A stretch of 49,158 nucleotides of DNA from contig JAILCX010000037.1 of NCBI GenBank assembly GCA_024690205.1, positions 1-49,158 of the forward strand. Reading direction: 5' to 3'. This DNA is from Lachnospiraceae bacterium (lineage in GTDB: Bacteria > Bacillota > Clostridia > Lachnospirales > Lachnospiraceae). This document shows positions 35,381-45,269 of the stretch, piece by piece. Each line of letters begins with the position of its first letter. Position 1 is the first letter of the stretch. The translations under genes were made by a program, and so were the position numbers. The notes beneath the pieces were generated by a model that was not told the origin of the DNA, ran no database searches, and saw only the letters and a list, made by a program, of their open reading frames with translations.

Positions 35381-36175
35381 TCACTTTTCAAACGAATCCG
35401 ACATAAGTCCGAATCCCAAGACAAGCAGTATGAGCGCAAGTCCGGGAAAGAGTGCGTAATTCGGTGCCTTGAATAAATACGCCTGGGCTTCGGAAAGCAT
35501 TCTTCCAAGGCTTGGATCCGGCGGCTGAACGCCAATACCTAAAAAGCTCATCGAAGCTTCGGCAAGTACTGCATTGTTAAACCCTATAAGGATAGCATTA
35601 AGAAGGACTCTTAATGTATTAGGCAGTATATGTATGACCATGATACGAAGGTGTGAAGCTCCCATAAGACGAGCACACTTTACATAGTCCATATTCCTGT
35701 TTTTAAGGAACTCTCCTCTTACGATCCTTGCAAAGCTGGGTACAAAAGCTATTCCCAGCGCTATCACAACCTGGTAAGTACCCGGTCCCAAAAGACTGAT
35801 GAATAAAAGTGCGAGCAATATACTGGGGAAAGCAAAGATCGCATCGTTTACCCTCATCAGTATCTCATCTATCACACCGCCGAAATACCCTGTCGCAGCT
35901 CCTATGATCACTCCGAAAATCGTTCCGATAAACACCGTTCCAAGGGCTATAAGGAAAGTAGATAAGCTGCCCTGCATGACTCTGCTTAATATCTCGCGTC
36001 CGAAATTATCGCAACCGAAAGGATGGGCAAGCGAAGGCTTTGCGAATTTGAGCGTGGCATCGATCGCATTGGGATCACGAAGCGGCAATATCTTTCCCGC
36101 AAGTATAAAAAGTGCCATGAAACATATGATGGATGCTCCGAGTATGAAATTGATATTCTTTATCCTATTCTTCAA
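35381..36175 (-). CDS. peptide/nickel ABC transporter permease (DppC/OppC type)
   Basis: A 264-residue inner-membrane permease with about six hydrophobic segments. It has the periplasmic PFGCDNFGREILSRVMQGS start region and the EAA loop EASMSFLGIGVQPPDPSLGRML. The start is a TTG at 36175 preceded by AGGAT at a good distance, inside the end of the partner permease gene (11 bases overlap); the next Met would remove the first membrane segment. Confidence 0.92.
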   Translation of the reverse strand: MKNRIKNINFILGASIICFMALFILAGKILPLRDPNAIDATLKFAKPSLAHPFGCDNFGREILSRVMQGSLSTFLIALGTVFIGTIFGVIIGAATGYFGGVIDEILMRVNDAIFAFPSILLALLFISLLGPGTYQVVIALGIAFVPSFARIVRGEFLKNRNMDYVKCARLMGASHLRIMVIHILPNTLRVLLNAILIGFNNAVLAEASMSFLGIGVQPPDPSLGRMLSEAQAYLFKAPNYALFPGLALILLVLGFGLMSDSFEK

Positions 36176-37109
36176 AGCTTATCCTCGGATCTATGAGACT
36201 GTAGATTATATCAATAAGCATGTTAACCAAAAGGACCATTGCGCTTATTATTACGATTATGGCAAGCACAACGGGATAATCCCTGTTTGATATCGATGTC
36301 AAAAGGATCCTTCCAAGTCCTGGAATGCTGAACACCTGCTCTACTATGATACTTCCTGCGATCATATCTGTAAGGGCCATTCCAAGGAATGTGATAACGG
36401 GAAGGATCGCGTTTTTAAGCATGTGTCCGTAAAGAACACCGTTTGTTGAATTACCCTTTGAATATGCAGTCCTTACATAATCCATATTATATTCGGAAAT
36501 AAGCGAACCTCTAAGAAGCTTTATGGCCATCGTCGCTTTAGGAAGGGCTATAGCCAAAGAAGGGAAAAACATGTACCACAAAAAGCTCCCGAAGTCCTTC
36601 TGATATGAAACATATCCGCCGGGAGTAAAAAGCTTTAATACTCTTCCGAATATAAAAGTAAGGAGTATCCCTGAAAAGAAAGGAGGGATGGACATAATGA
36701 TCTGGTTTAAGATTATGACCGTACGGTCGAGAGCACTTCCCTGGTGCTTTGATGTGTGAATACCAAGGGGAATTGCAATGATGATCATCAAAAAGAAAGC
36801 CATTATCGCCATAGTCGCAGTAACGGGTACCTTTTCAAGGATCATGCTGCGGACGTTTATCTTGTAGCTGTAGGAAACGCCCATATCTCCGCGCATGAAG
36901 TTAAAAAACCATCTGAAATATCTTAAGATGACAGGATCGTCAAGGTGAAGTTCGCGGCGCAAAGCTTCCACTCTTTCGGGAGTGGCATCAGTGCCGAGGA
37001 TCGAGATCACCGGATCGCCGGATATGAGATTAAACGCAAGAAAAACGAATAACGTTACCATGATGATGGTGATCACCATGGTAACGAACTTCTTTAACGC
37101 ATATCGCAT
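36165..37109 (-). CDS. peptide/nickel ABC transporter permease (DppB/OppB type)
   Basis: A 314-residue permease with a first membrane segment MRYALKKFVTMVITIIMVTLF, the standard LHLDDPVILRYFRWFFNFMRGDMGVSY region, and the EAA motif near IIVEQVFSIPGLGRILLTSISNRDYP. ATG 37109 follows AGGAG. It lies 13 bases after the binding-protein gene. Confidence 0.93.
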   Translation of the reverse strand: MRYALKKFVTMVITIIMVTLFVFLAFNLISGDPVISILGTDATPERVEALRRELHLDDPVILRYFRWFFNFMRGDMGVSYSYKINVRSMILEKVPVTATMAIMAFFLMIIIAIPLGIHTSKHQGSALDRTVIILNQIIMSIPPFFSGILLTFIFGRVLKLFTPGGYVSYQKDFGSFLWYMFFPSLAIALPKATMAIKLLRGSLISEYNMDYVRTAYSKGNSTNGVLYGHMLKNAILPVITFLGMALTDMIAGSIIVEQVFSIPGLGRILLTSISNRDYPVVLAIIVIISAMVLLVNMLIDIIYSLIDPRISFEE

Positions 37110-37121
37110 CAAGCATGCTCC

Positions 37122-38636
37122 TTATTCGGCAAGCCTGAGCTTAGCCATATCCTGAATGTAAAGGGGATAAAACTCGTATCCGGTATATTTATTGTTTATT
37201 GCAACAAATTCCGGAAGATCCTGAATATATACGTTAGCCGCATCTTCTGAAAGGATGCGTTCGCATTCTTTGTAATATTTTGTTTTTTCAGCATCATTAA
37301 GTGCTGCCCTGGCATTAGCAAAAGCAACGTCATAATCGGCATTGTTGTAGTTGATGAAGTTTTTTGAATCGGTCGAAACAAATCTCTGAAGGAGTGAAGC
37401 TGCTGTAAGAGAAGAAGCATCGACACCTATAACGGTTGATTCAAACTGTCTTTTTGAATATACATCCGAAAGCCAGCTGTCCCACTCGATGAGCTTGATG
37501 TTGGCCTTTACACCGATCTTAGCAAACTCATCTGCAAGAACCTGTGCGGTCTCAACGTGCTGTGTGTAATTTGAAGGAACGGTTATATCAAACTCAAATC
37601 CGTCAGGATATCCTGCATCCGCTAACAGAGCCTTGGCCTTTTCGATGTCAGTGTTATATGTATCGTTAAGCTCGCTCATATAATACTTTCCGAATGCGGG
37701 GAATACCGAAGATCCGATCTCGGTTCCTTTTCCGTCCGATACAAACTGCATAACCTCGGCAGGATCTGCCGCATAGCAAAGAGCCTGTCTAACCCTTGGA
37801 TCATCAAAAGGCTTGAAGGCATTGTTAAGATAAAGAGCCTGAACAAGGTTCATGGTTCCTTCCAAAACGGTAAAGTTATCATCAAGAAGTTCAGCCTGCG
37901 AAAGAGGGATCCTGGGAAGAAGGTCAATAGCACCTGACTGAAGTTCCATTGCTACGGTATCCATGTTACCTACAACCTTAAAGATGACCGTTTCAATATG
38001 AGCTTCATGTTCATCGTCATAATAATCGTCAAACTTCTTTATAACGAAATTCTCCTGGGGAGAACGTGACTCGAACTTATAAGGGCCTGCACCGATAGGG
38101 TTGGTATCGGGTTCCGGATTATCCTCGGGGATAATAGCCGTTGTCATGTACGCAAGGAACTCCGTATCGGGCTCATTTAAAGTAACGATGAACTTATCAT
38201 CATCGATACTTGTACTTTTAACATTGGAATATGCGGCAACAAGCGGAGCATCTCCGACTGCAACGGAACATCTGTCTATTGAATACTTAACATCTTCCGG
38301 AGTAACCAAAGTTCCGTCGTGGAACTTAACACCTTTTCTTAAGGTGAATGTGTAAGTAAGAGCATCATCCGATATCTCGTACTTTGAACAAAGAGCCGGA
38401 TAATAATCACCGTTGGGGTCAACCTTAACAAGGCCGTCAAATATATTGAACAACACCTCTCTGGTTCCTGCCGCAGCTACTTTGTGAGGGTCAAGACTGT
38501 CTTCAAGGTCCTGCGGAATGCCGACAGTGATGGAAGAACCTGCTTCATTCTTGTCACCTGCGCATCCGCACAGTGCAACAGACATCACAGCTATAAGGGC
38601 AAATAAAAGCAGCACCTTTTGAGTTGTTTTTTTCAT
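37122..38636 (-). CDS. peptide/nickel ABC transporter substrate-binding lipoprotein
   Basis: A 504-residue solute-binding protein of the SBP_bac_5 family. The signal MKKTTQKVLLLFALIAVMS ends in the lipobox ALCGC, so it is lipid-anchored outside the membrane. Family segments include DPHKVAAAGTREVLFNIFDGLVKVD, TFTLRKGVKFHDGTLVTPEDV and YPDGFEFDITVPS. The cargo (peptide, nickel chelate or other) is not predictable. The start at 38636 follows AGAAAGGATT; 23 more open codons upstream overlap a palindrome and are not used. It is the first gene of the importer operon. Confidence 0.93.
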   Translation of the reverse strand: MKKTTQKVLLLFALIAVMSVALCGCAGDKNEAGSSITVGIPQDLEDSLDPHKVAAAGTREVLFNIFDGLVKVDPNGDYYPALCSKYEISDDALTYTFTLRKGVKFHDGTLVTPEDVKYSIDRCSVAVGDAPLVAAYSNVKSTSIDDDKFIVTLNEPDTEFLAYMTTAIIPEDNPEPDTNPIGAGPYKFESRSPQENFVIKKFDDYYDDEHEAHIETVIFKVVGNMDTVAMELQSGAIDLLPRIPLSQAELLDDNFTVLEGTMNLVQALYLNNAFKPFDDPRVRQALCYAADPAEVMQFVSDGKGTEIGSSVFPAFGKYYMSELNDTYNTDIEKAKALLADAGYPDGFEFDITVPSNYTQHVETAQVLADEFAKIGVKANIKLIEWDSWLSDVYSKRQFESTVIGVDASSLTAASLLQRFVSTDSKNFINYNNADYDVAFANARAALNDAEKTKYYKECERILSEDAANVYIQDLPEFVAINNKYTGYEFYPLYIQDMAKLRLAE

Positions 38637-38675
38637 TGATCTGAATCCTTTCTGTATTGTCCTATATCGCTCAAA

Positions 38676-38706
38676 ATTGCATGTCAACTTTACATTGACA
38701 TGCAAT
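38676..38706. promoter_or_regulatory. 12-bp inverted repeat overlapping a -35 box upstream of the importer operon
   Basis: Perfect arms ATTGCATGTCAA / TTGACATGCAAT with a 7-base centre. On the minus strand the right arm starts with TTGACA, an ideal -35 box, and the importer gene starts about 40 bases later. A bound regulator could block RNA polymerase. A hairpin terminator after nrdR is the alternative reading, but the following T run is weak. Confidence 0.5.
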
Positions 38707-38740
38707 CCTTCAGCATTGACATATTAACAGTTATTAGAAA

Positions 38741-39190
38741 TTAATTCAATACCTTCTTTAATTCATCCATGAATGTATTGATATCTTTGAATTCTCTGTA
38801 TACTGATGCAAATCTTACATAAGCTACGGAATCAACGTCCTTTAACTTCTCCATTACGAGTTCACCGATAACAGAGCTGGGGATCTCTCTTTCTTCCTTT
38901 GAGTAGATCTCTGTTTCGACCGAATCAACGATCTCCTGTATCTGCTTTGCCGAAACGGGACGCTTGTGGCAGGCTCTTAATACACCGGATTCGATCTTGG
39001 CTCTGTCAAACGCCTCTCTATTATCATCTTTCTTAACTATGATGAGCGGTATGGTCTCAACCTTTTCGTAGGTAGTGAATCTTTTATCGCATTCGTCACA
39101 GACTCTTCTTCTCCTTATGGAGTTATTCTCCTCGGCAGGTCTTGAGTCTATAACTCTGGTGTTTTCATGGCCGCAAAAAGGACACTTCAT
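38741..39190 (-). CDS. nrdR: transcriptional repressor NrdR
   Basis: A 149-residue regulator of ribonucleotide reductase genes. The N-terminal zinc ribbon is CPFCGH ... CDECDKRF, and the ATP-cone domain follows from about residue 48 (IIVKKDDNREAFDRAKIESGVLRAC). It is 149 bases after ftsZ, which has its own terminator, so NrdR has a separate transcript. Confidence 0.96.
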   Translation of the reverse strand: MKCPFCGHENTRVIDSRPAEENNSIRRRRVCDECDKRFTTYEKVETIPLIIVKKDDNREAFDRAKIESGVLRACHKRPVSAKQIQEIVDSVETEIYSKEEREIPSSVIGELVMEKLKDVDSVAYVRFASVYREFKDINTFMDELKKVLN

Positions 39191-39300
39191 GAATCATTTC
39201 CCCCTATATGTATGGATTAATTTAACAACCAGATACAGTATATACTAATTTTGAAAATTATGTCAACTATTTTCTGTTAACCGACTTTGCATAACGGCAT

Positions 39301-39326
39301 AAAAAAGGACTGCCAAACGGCAGTCC
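39301..39326 (-). terminator. terminator of ftsZ
   Basis: Stem GGACTGCC / GGCAGTCC with an AAAC loop, followed by a T run on the minus strand, 13 bases after the stop. Confidence 0.9.
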
Positions 39327-39339
39327 CAAAAATTTTTAA

Positions 39340-40563
39340 TTATTTCTTCTGAAGGAAATCGGGAATATTGAGCTTTGTTTCCTTAACATTGCTCCTTATA
39401 TCCGAAGGAGAAGTGATACCCGTAGGCACGCTTGATGCGTTATTCATCCTGGGGATGGAACCCGTTGAACGGTTCTGCAAAACATTAAGTTCGGGAACTC
39501 CGCCTTCCTGTGCATTTCCGACAGGTCTTGCAGAGAAGTTCTGCATAGCGGGTCTTTGTAATGACTTGTTAAAGAATACTCCCTTAACCGATGTAGCGTT
39601 TGTAGGAAGCGTATCATCATGGATACCCGTAGCGATAACCGTAACGGTACATGTATCGGGCTCTGTTACATCAAAGTTTGCACCGAATATGATATTAACG
39701 TCATCTCCCGCAACTTCCTTAACGGAATCGGCTGCGATCTGAACGTCCCAACCTGAGATATCTCCGGTAACGTTGATGATGAGGTCCGTAGCTCCGTTTA
39801 CCGATGTATCAAGCAAAGGTGACTCGATAGCCATCTTGGCTGCATCTGAAGCTTTATCTTCTCCCTTTCCTTTACCGATACCAACGTAAGCGACACCCTT
39901 GTCTTTCATGATGGTGCGTACATCGGCAAAGTCGAGGTTGATCATTGCATTTTCATTGATAAGATCAGTGATTCCCTGAACTGACTGCTGAAGCACTTCA
40001 TCAGCCTTTTTAAGAGCATCGGGGAAAGTGGTCTTTCTGTCGATTATCTCGTATATCTTTTCATTGGGGATAACGATCATCGTATCAACGCAGTCCTTAA
40101 TATTTGCAATACCTGCGTTGGCATTTTTCATTCTGATATTTCCTTCAAAAGGGAAAGGCTTTGTAACAACGGCGATAGTAAGGATACCCATTTCCTTGGC
40201 GATTCTTGCTACAACAGGAGCAGCTCCTGTTCCTGTTCCGCCGCCCATACCACAGGTAACGAAAACCATATCTGCACCTTTTAATGCTGCCTGGATCTCG
40301 TCAACGTTCTCTTCTGCAGCCTTTTCACCGATCTCGGGCTGTGCACCGGCACCAAGTCCCTTGGTGAGCTTTTCTCCGATCTGGATAACCTTGGGTGCTT
40401 TACAACGGCTAAGCGCCTGCTTATCGGCATTGATTCCGATAAACTCAACGTGCTTAACGTTCTCATCAACCATTCTATCTATAGCGTTGCCACCGGCGCC
40501 GCCGACTCCGGCAACAATGATTCGCGCTCCTGCAACGTTTTCGTCTGTCTTGATCTCTAACAC
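39340..40563 (-). CDS. ftsZ: cell division protein FtsZ
   Basis: A 407-residue tubulin homologue that forms the Z ring. The GTP-binding signature GGGTGTGA is at 107-114 and the T7 loop [11 protein letters not shown] lies near residue 208. The disordered C-terminal linker ends in a conserved peptide [10 protein letters not shown], which binds FtsA/SepF-type partners. The start is a GTG at 40563 preceded by GGGGGAGG. It follows ftsQ by 103 bases and ends the division gene cluster. Confidence 0.97.
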   Translation of the reverse strand: MLEIKTDENVAGARIIVAGVGGAGGNAIDRMVDENVKHVEFIGINADKQALSRCKAPKVIQIGEKLTKGLGAGAQPEIGEKAAEENVDEIQAALKGADMVFVTCGMGGGTGTGAAPVVARIAKEMGILTIAVVTKPFPFEGNIRMKNANAGIANIKDCVDTMIVIPNEKIYEIIDRKTTFPDALKKADEVLQQSVQGITDLINENAMINLDFADVRTIMKDKGVAYVGIGKGKGEDKASDAAKMAIESPLLDTSVNGATDLIINVTGDISGWDVQIAADSVKEVAGDDVNIIFGANFDVTEPDTCTVTVIATGIHDDTLPTNATSVKGVFFNKSLQRPAMQNFSARPVGNAQEGGVPELNVLQNRSTGSIPRMNNASSVPTGITSPSDIRSNVKETKLNIPDFLQKK

Positions 40564-40666
40564 TGTGAGTCCTCCCCCTTGGTAGTCTCCTTAAAATAAT
40601 CGCATATTATATATTACTTTTTTTCTTAGTTTATTTCAACAAGAAAGTTGCGATAACATTTGTATT

Positions 40667-41407
40667 TTAATTATCATCGGGCTCAAAAGACACTGTCTTG
40701 GTCTCTTCCGTATAGTTTTCCATACGTAATTCTCCCGATCTTCCCTCTATTTCAGGCAGCATATACTGGAGTTTCATGATCTTTTCATCAAGTTCGACAG
40801 CTTCTCCGAGCGCAACCCTTATATCATCAAAGTATAAGGTTATGGATTTATCCTTGCCGAAATAGATCCTATCTATCGAAAGATTATATTTATTTACAAG
40901 CTGAGTAATGCTGAGGATAGACTCAAATACTCCGGGATCTTCAACAGGCAAAGGCTCGTATAAAACGACATGTTCAAAAGAAAGCCCCGTTACCTGAGGG
41001 ATGCCGGGTGTTTTCTTTTCCGAGGACTCAACGATGATACCGTCTTTATCAAAATACATGTATTTTTCAAGATATTCAACGTATCCTGCCACAGCCTTTT
41101 CGTAAACATCTATCTTTACGGTATTTGGATCCAGTACGGATACGTCCATCGTTGAAATGAACGGGATATCCTTGATCTTTTTGTTTCTGTACTTTATGGA
41201 AAGGACGATGGAATTATCGTTTAAAGGACCGTCCATTACCATGCCCATGATCTCTTCGTTTGAATAATGGACGTTTCCTTCAACATAGACGGTATTGACC
41301 TTATAATTTACAAGAACATAAACGATCGCGATAAAAAGCGCGATCGTAAAAACCGACAGAAGACCCGATATGATAAAGATACTTTTGTGATTCCTGAAAT
41401 AATCCAC
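40667..41407 (-). CDS. ftsQ: cell division protein FtsQ/DivIB
   Basis: A 246-residue bitopic protein with a short cytoplasmic N-terminus, a membrane segment IFIISGLLSVFTIALFIAIVYVLV, and an extracellular POTRA domain starting NTVYVEGNVHYSNEEIMGMV. It ends in an acidic tail. The start is a GTG immediately after the ftsW stop (TAA then GTG), with no strong binding site, indicating coupled translation. It acts with FtsL and FtsI in septal synthesis. Confidence 0.9.
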   Translation of the reverse strand: MDYFRNHKSIFIISGLLSVFTIALFIAIVYVLVNYKVNTVYVEGNVHYSNEEIMGMVMDGPLNDNSIVLSIKYRNKKIKDIPFISTMDVSVLDPNTVKIDVYEKAVAGYVEYLEKYMYFDKDGIIVESSEKKTPGIPQVTGLSFEHVVLYEPLPVEDPGVFESILSITQLVNKYNLSIDRIYFGKDKSITLYFDDIRVALGEAVELDEKIMKLQYMLPEIEGRSGELRMENYTEETKTVSFEPDDN

Positions 41408-42559
41408 TTATGAATCCCTGACGGTGATGCCACGCTGAACCGAGAAAACAAGACCTACCTCAAAAAGCAGCGCAACTACCGAAGATCCTCCGTAACTTAT
41501 AAACGGAAGCGAGATTCCGGTGTTGGGGATCGTATTTGTTACGACTGCGATATTGAGTATGACCTGGATCGCTATATGACCCATGAATCCGACAACGAGC
41601 AGCGCACCGAACATATCCGTTGCATTGTTGACCGTTACCATACATCTCCAAAGGAGCATAAGGAATAAAGCTATGACACAAAGTGCACCGAAGAAACCTA
41701 ACTCTTCACATATTATTGAAAAGATCATATCGTTTTGTGCTTCCGGAAGGAAACCGAGCTTTTGCATACTTTGTCCGATACCCTTTCCGAACATGCCCCC
41801 GGAACCTATAGCATAAAGCGCCTGGAGCGTCTGGAAACCTTTTCCCGAAGCGTATGCATTGGGATCAAGCCAGGCTAGTATTCTTTCTCCTCTGAATCCC
41901 ATTGCGGCGCCCTTGTTCTGAACGACAACATATACCATAAGTGCAGTTACCGCGGCACCAAACAGCGTCATTAGCACGAACTTTTTGTAGTCGGTGCTTA
42001 CAACAAAGCACATGATGAACGCGATACCGAAAACTATGATAGCGGAACTAAGGTTTCTCGTTATGACATATATCGCTATTACCATCGGAACCGAAGATCC
42101 GACAGCTATAAAAAATCCTTTCCATGTAGTGATTGCATTTCCGAGCCTGCATACGATATGCGCAAGCGAAATGATGATGGCAAGCTTTGCAACCTCGGCA
42201 GGCTGGATTGAAGTTCCCATGAATCTGAGCCATCTTTTTGCTCCGTTTGCTTCGTATCCGAAAGGAATGATGAGGAATAACAATCCCATCGCAAAGATAT
42301 ATGCAAGCCCCCAGAATCTTTCCCAAAGTCTGTATGGCGTGATCGCAACAACAAACATGACGACAAGACCCACAACTGTACTTATCGCCTGTTTTCTGAA
42401 ATAGTAGGTCGGATCGTTAAAAGTAACGCTCGCCTCATACGAACTGACGGAATATAAGACCACCAGTCCGAATATGATAAGCAGTATGACCGTCAGCATC
42501 AGCGTTGAATCAAAGAATCTGCTGGTCGAGTATTTTTTTAAGGTAAATCTGTCTGCCAT
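41408..42559 (-). CDS. ftsW: septal peptidoglycan polymerase FtsW (SEDS family)
   Basis: A 383-residue polytopic membrane protein with about ten membrane segments. SEDS family signature stretches are GANGAKRWLRFMGTSIQPAE (with the catalytic Asp-bearing loop elsewhere), QAQNDMIFSIICEELGF and LPFISYGGSS near the C-terminus. It polymerises lipid II together with the PBP encoded just upstream, 12 bases away. The C-terminal IRDS-type tail is short. AAGGTAAGG precedes the start. Confidence 0.93.
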   Translation of the reverse strand: MADRFTLKKYSTSRFFDSTLMLTVILLIIFGLVVLYSVSSYEASVTFNDPTYYFRKQAISTVVGLVVMFVVAITPYRLWERFWGLAYIFAMGLLFLIIPFGYEANGAKRWLRFMGTSIQPAEVAKLAIIISLAHIVCRLGNAITTWKGFFIAVGSSVPMVIAIYVITRNLSSAIIVFGIAFIMCFVVSTDYKKFVLMTLFGAAVTALMVYVVVQNKGAAMGFRGERILAWLDPNAYASGKGFQTLQALYAIGSGGMFGKGIGQSMQKLGFLPEAQNDMIFSIICEELGFFGALCVIALFLMLLWRCMVTVNNATDMFGALLVVGFMGHIAIQVILNIAVVTNTIPNTGISLPFISYGGSSVVALLFEVGLVFSVQRGITVRDS

Positions 42560-42571
42560 TATCCTTACCTT

Positions 42572-44827
42572 TTATCGGGGCTGTTTTTCAACGACACTGC
42601 CGTTTTCATCATATGTTATCTCTTTGATCCCGTTATTTTCATCGGGAGTTTCTTCTCCTTCATCCGAGAAGGATCCCCCGATCGTTGCACCGGTTTCGGG
42701 GTCAACGAATTCACCGGTATTGGGATCGACTGCATAACCGGTCTCGGGATCTATCTCAAACGTCTTCCAAATCTCACCGGGACCTTGTGATGCTTCATCA
42801 GGTACGCTTTGAATCTCTTCAGTATTTTCGGCGTTTTCAGTACCCTCTTCAAGCAGTTCTTCTTCCGTCTTTACGGGTGTTGTTATCTCTATCTTAAGCT
42901 CATCAAGCTCTGCTCTTTCCTTGTCGCTTAATTCTTCTGTCATGAAGATTCCAAGATAAGGAAGAGCTTCGGTAAGTATGCTTCTTACGATCCTTGTTGC
43001 AAACTTTGCATCGTCCTGGTATCTAACGTTCGGTCTGTCGACTACGACGTAGATTGCGATCTGCGGATCATCAACCGGTGCATATCCAAGGAAAGAAACA
43101 ACATATTCGTTATTCTTTCGGGGAAGCGTCTCAGCAGTTCCGGTCTTTCCTCCTATTATGTATCCGGCAGGCCTTGCTGTCTTTCCGGTTCCATGCTCTC
43201 CGGTAACTACATTATTACACATAGAGATTATCATGTCCGATGTATCACGTGAGATAGTCTGCTTCAATAATCTGGGCTCGATATTTTCAACTGTCGCACC
43301 GGATGAATTGATGACCTTTTTAACAAGGTGCGGCTCGTAATAATATCCGCCGTTTATAAGTGAAGAAAAGGCTGCGATCATCTGTATCATTGTGCAGTTA
43401 TAACCCTGTCCGAAAGAACATGTCGCAAGCTCAGACGATCTCATGTTATCAGCCGAGTATATCAAAGAGGCGGTTCTTGCCTCACCGGCAAGATCGATGT
43501 TCGTCTTTAATCCCATGTTGAATATATGCTGGAAATTGGTAAAGTTTTTTACTCCCTCGGCCTGGGCAACATACATCATACAAACGTTGCACGAACGCTC
43601 TATTCCTTCTGCGACCGTAAGGATTCCGTCACCGTAAGTGTTATGGCACTTGATCTCATGTCCGCCGACTTCAAGCTTTCCTTCACAGTTATAGCTTTCA
43701 TTTCCTTTTATCGCACCGCATTCGATCGCAGATGCAACCGTAAGGGGCTTTGATACGGAACCGGGCTCATACGCATCAGAGATGCAGAAGTTCTTCCAAA
43801 GGGCATTGTAGTTTTGGTAAAGTGCATCACCCTCGATAGTATTAACGTTCTCTTCCGTAATATAAACCTTGTCTCCTGTCTCCTCATCGATAACCTTGTT
43901 TCCGTTATCATCGAGCATCGTCATGCCGATAAGGGCTTCTTTGTTCCTTGTATCATTAAGGTTAAAATCGGGGTATGAAGCCATCGCGAGGATCTCTCCC
44001 GAATTCACATCCATAATGATGCAGCCTAAATTGTTTGCACCGTTTCCGGTATGGAAGTTATTCTCGTATTCGTCGTTAAACTTCTTGAGATACTTTTCGA
44101 CCATGGCCTGAAGATTGGCATCTATAGTCGTAACGATACTGTTACCGTCTTCAGCGGATATTGTAGTCCTTTCAAGCGTTCCTTCTTCATTCATGAACCC
44201 GTATTCACGTCCGGGAGTTCCGCTTAAGACATCGTTATAATATTCTTCAAGCCCATATGATCCGACATCATCGGCTGTCGTAAATCCAAGAACATCACAG
44301 GCAAGTGAATTTCCGGGATAAAGTCTCTGGTATTCTTCTTCAAACCAGATCCCCTTGATCTTTGAATCGGGTTCACTCTGCATTGCGATGAAATTCTGTA
44401 TATTTTCATAAGGAAGCTTTTTTGCCAGGATATAATATCTTGATGTTTCCTTGTTCTGTTCAAAATAATCTCTGACCTTTGCGGTATCAATTCCAAATTC
44501 GCTTCGAAGTGCGGCAAACGTCGGCTCTATGGCATCTTCATCCGAACTCAAAAGAACACTGTCTAGAATTACCGTATAAACCTTTTCAGATGTTGCAAGG
44601 ATGTTTCCGTTGGTATCAAGAATGGATCCTCTCCTAAAAGGAATGGTCACGCTGTCATATTTCTGTTGTGATAAAACCTGCTTTTTATACTGCTGGCCAT
44701 TGTCACGTGTTATCGCATAAAGCCTGTAAATAAGGCAAACAAAAAGAAGTAGTACTATTACAAATAGCACTACCAGCTTTTTTTTCATGGGCGTTGTGAA
44801 TGGTCTTTGTTGATAGGGTTCGTTCAA
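42572..44827 (-). CDS. ftsI: class B penicillin-binding protein (FtsI/PBP2B/SpoVD type)
   Basis: A 751-residue transpeptidase. It has one membrane segment (residues 16-36), an N-terminal dimerisation region starting VTIPFRRGSILDTNGNILA, and the active-site motifs SVSK (Ser357-Lys360), SCN (412-414) and KTGT (561-564). No PASTA domain is present; instead an acidic tail of about 110 residues contains three near-copies of a DPxTGxxV octapeptide (around 705-730). It cross-links septal peptidoglycan with FtsW. The start is TTG 44827 after AGGAG. The active-site SVSK differs from the common STFK. Confidence 0.94.
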   Translation of the reverse strand: MNEPYQQRPFTTPMKKKLVVLFVIVLLLFVCLIYRLYAITRDNGQQYKKQVLSQQKYDSVTIPFRRGSILDTNGNILATSEKVYTVILDSVLLSSDEDAIEPTFAALRSEFGIDTAKVRDYFEQNKETSRYYILAKKLPYENIQNFIAMQSEPDSKIKGIWFEEEYQRLYPGNSLACDVLGFTTADDVGSYGLEEYYNDVLSGTPGREYGFMNEEGTLERTTISAEDGNSIVTTIDANLQAMVEKYLKKFNDEYENNFHTGNGANNLGCIIMDVNSGEILAMASYPDFNLNDTRNKEALIGMTMLDDNGNKVIDEETGDKVYITEENVNTIEGDALYQNYNALWKNFCISDAYEPGSVSKPLTVASAIECGAIKGNESYNCEGKLEVGGHEIKCHNTYGDGILTVAEGIERSCNVCMMYVAQAEGVKNFTNFQHIFNMGLKTNIDLAGEARTASLIYSADNMRSSELATCSFGQGYNCTMIQMIAAFSSLINGGYYYEPHLVKKVINSSGATVENIEPRLLKQTISRDTSDMIISMCNNVVTGEHGTGKTARPAGYIIGGKTGTAETLPRKNNEYVVSFLGYAPVDDPQIAIYVVVDRPNVRYQDDAKFATRIVRSILTEALPYLGIFMTEELSDKERAELDELKIEITTPVKTEEELLEEGTENAENTEEIQSVPDEASQGPGEIWKTFEIDPETGYAVDPNTGEFVDPETGATIGGSFSDEGEETPDENNGIKEITYDENGSVVEKQPR

Positions 44828-44835
44828 AACTGCTC

Positions 44836-45255
44836 CTAATCGGGGATCTTTCCTGTCTGTCTGACGTAGTCGGATCCTTCTCCGTTAAATGCTATGATCT
44901 GGCCTTCCTCGGCGTACTGCATGCCGAGTTCCTGAATGGCGATCGTGCGTACCTCTTCAAGATTGACATTACCGGTGATCCTGCTGTAATTCTCGTCATT
45001 ATCAAGCCTCATCTCGTTAAGAGTCTTTTCAAGCTTTGAAATGTTCTTTACGGAATTGGTGATCTCGGACTGAAGGGTAAGATAATATGTAATTGCGCCT
45101 GAGGCTGTAAGCGCTGCTAATGCAAGGAATAAAGCAGTCCTTATTGCTATGATCCTGTTTATTCTTCTTTGACGCTTTTTGCCTTCGATAACGCTGTAAG
45201 TTCTTACGCGTTCTACAGGTGCTGTCTGAATTCTTCTGGCTGCACTGATTGCCAT
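44836..45255 (-). CDS. ftsL: FtsL-like septum formation protein
   Basis: A 139-residue small bitopic protein: a basic N-terminal region, a membrane segment (about 38-60, IRTALFLALAALTASGAITYYL), then a coiled-coil with LQSEITNSVKNISKLEKTLNEMRL. The position between rsmH and ftsI and this topology identify it as FtsL, which bridges FtsQ and FtsI. AGGAG precedes the start. Confidence 0.82.
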   Translation of the reverse strand: MAISAARRIQTAPVERVRTYSVIEGKKRQRRINRIIAIRTALFLALAALTASGAITYYLTLQSEITNSVKNISKLEKTLNEMRLDNDENYSRITGNVNLEEVRTIAIQELGMQYAEEGQIIAFNGEGSDYVRQTGKIPD

Positions 45256-45269
45256 TTTCTTCTCCTATC

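Noticed and set aside
40028-40585. 185-codon plus-strand frame opposite ftsZ
   Set aside because: Pro/Ala/Ile-rich shadow of ftsZ on the opposite strand.
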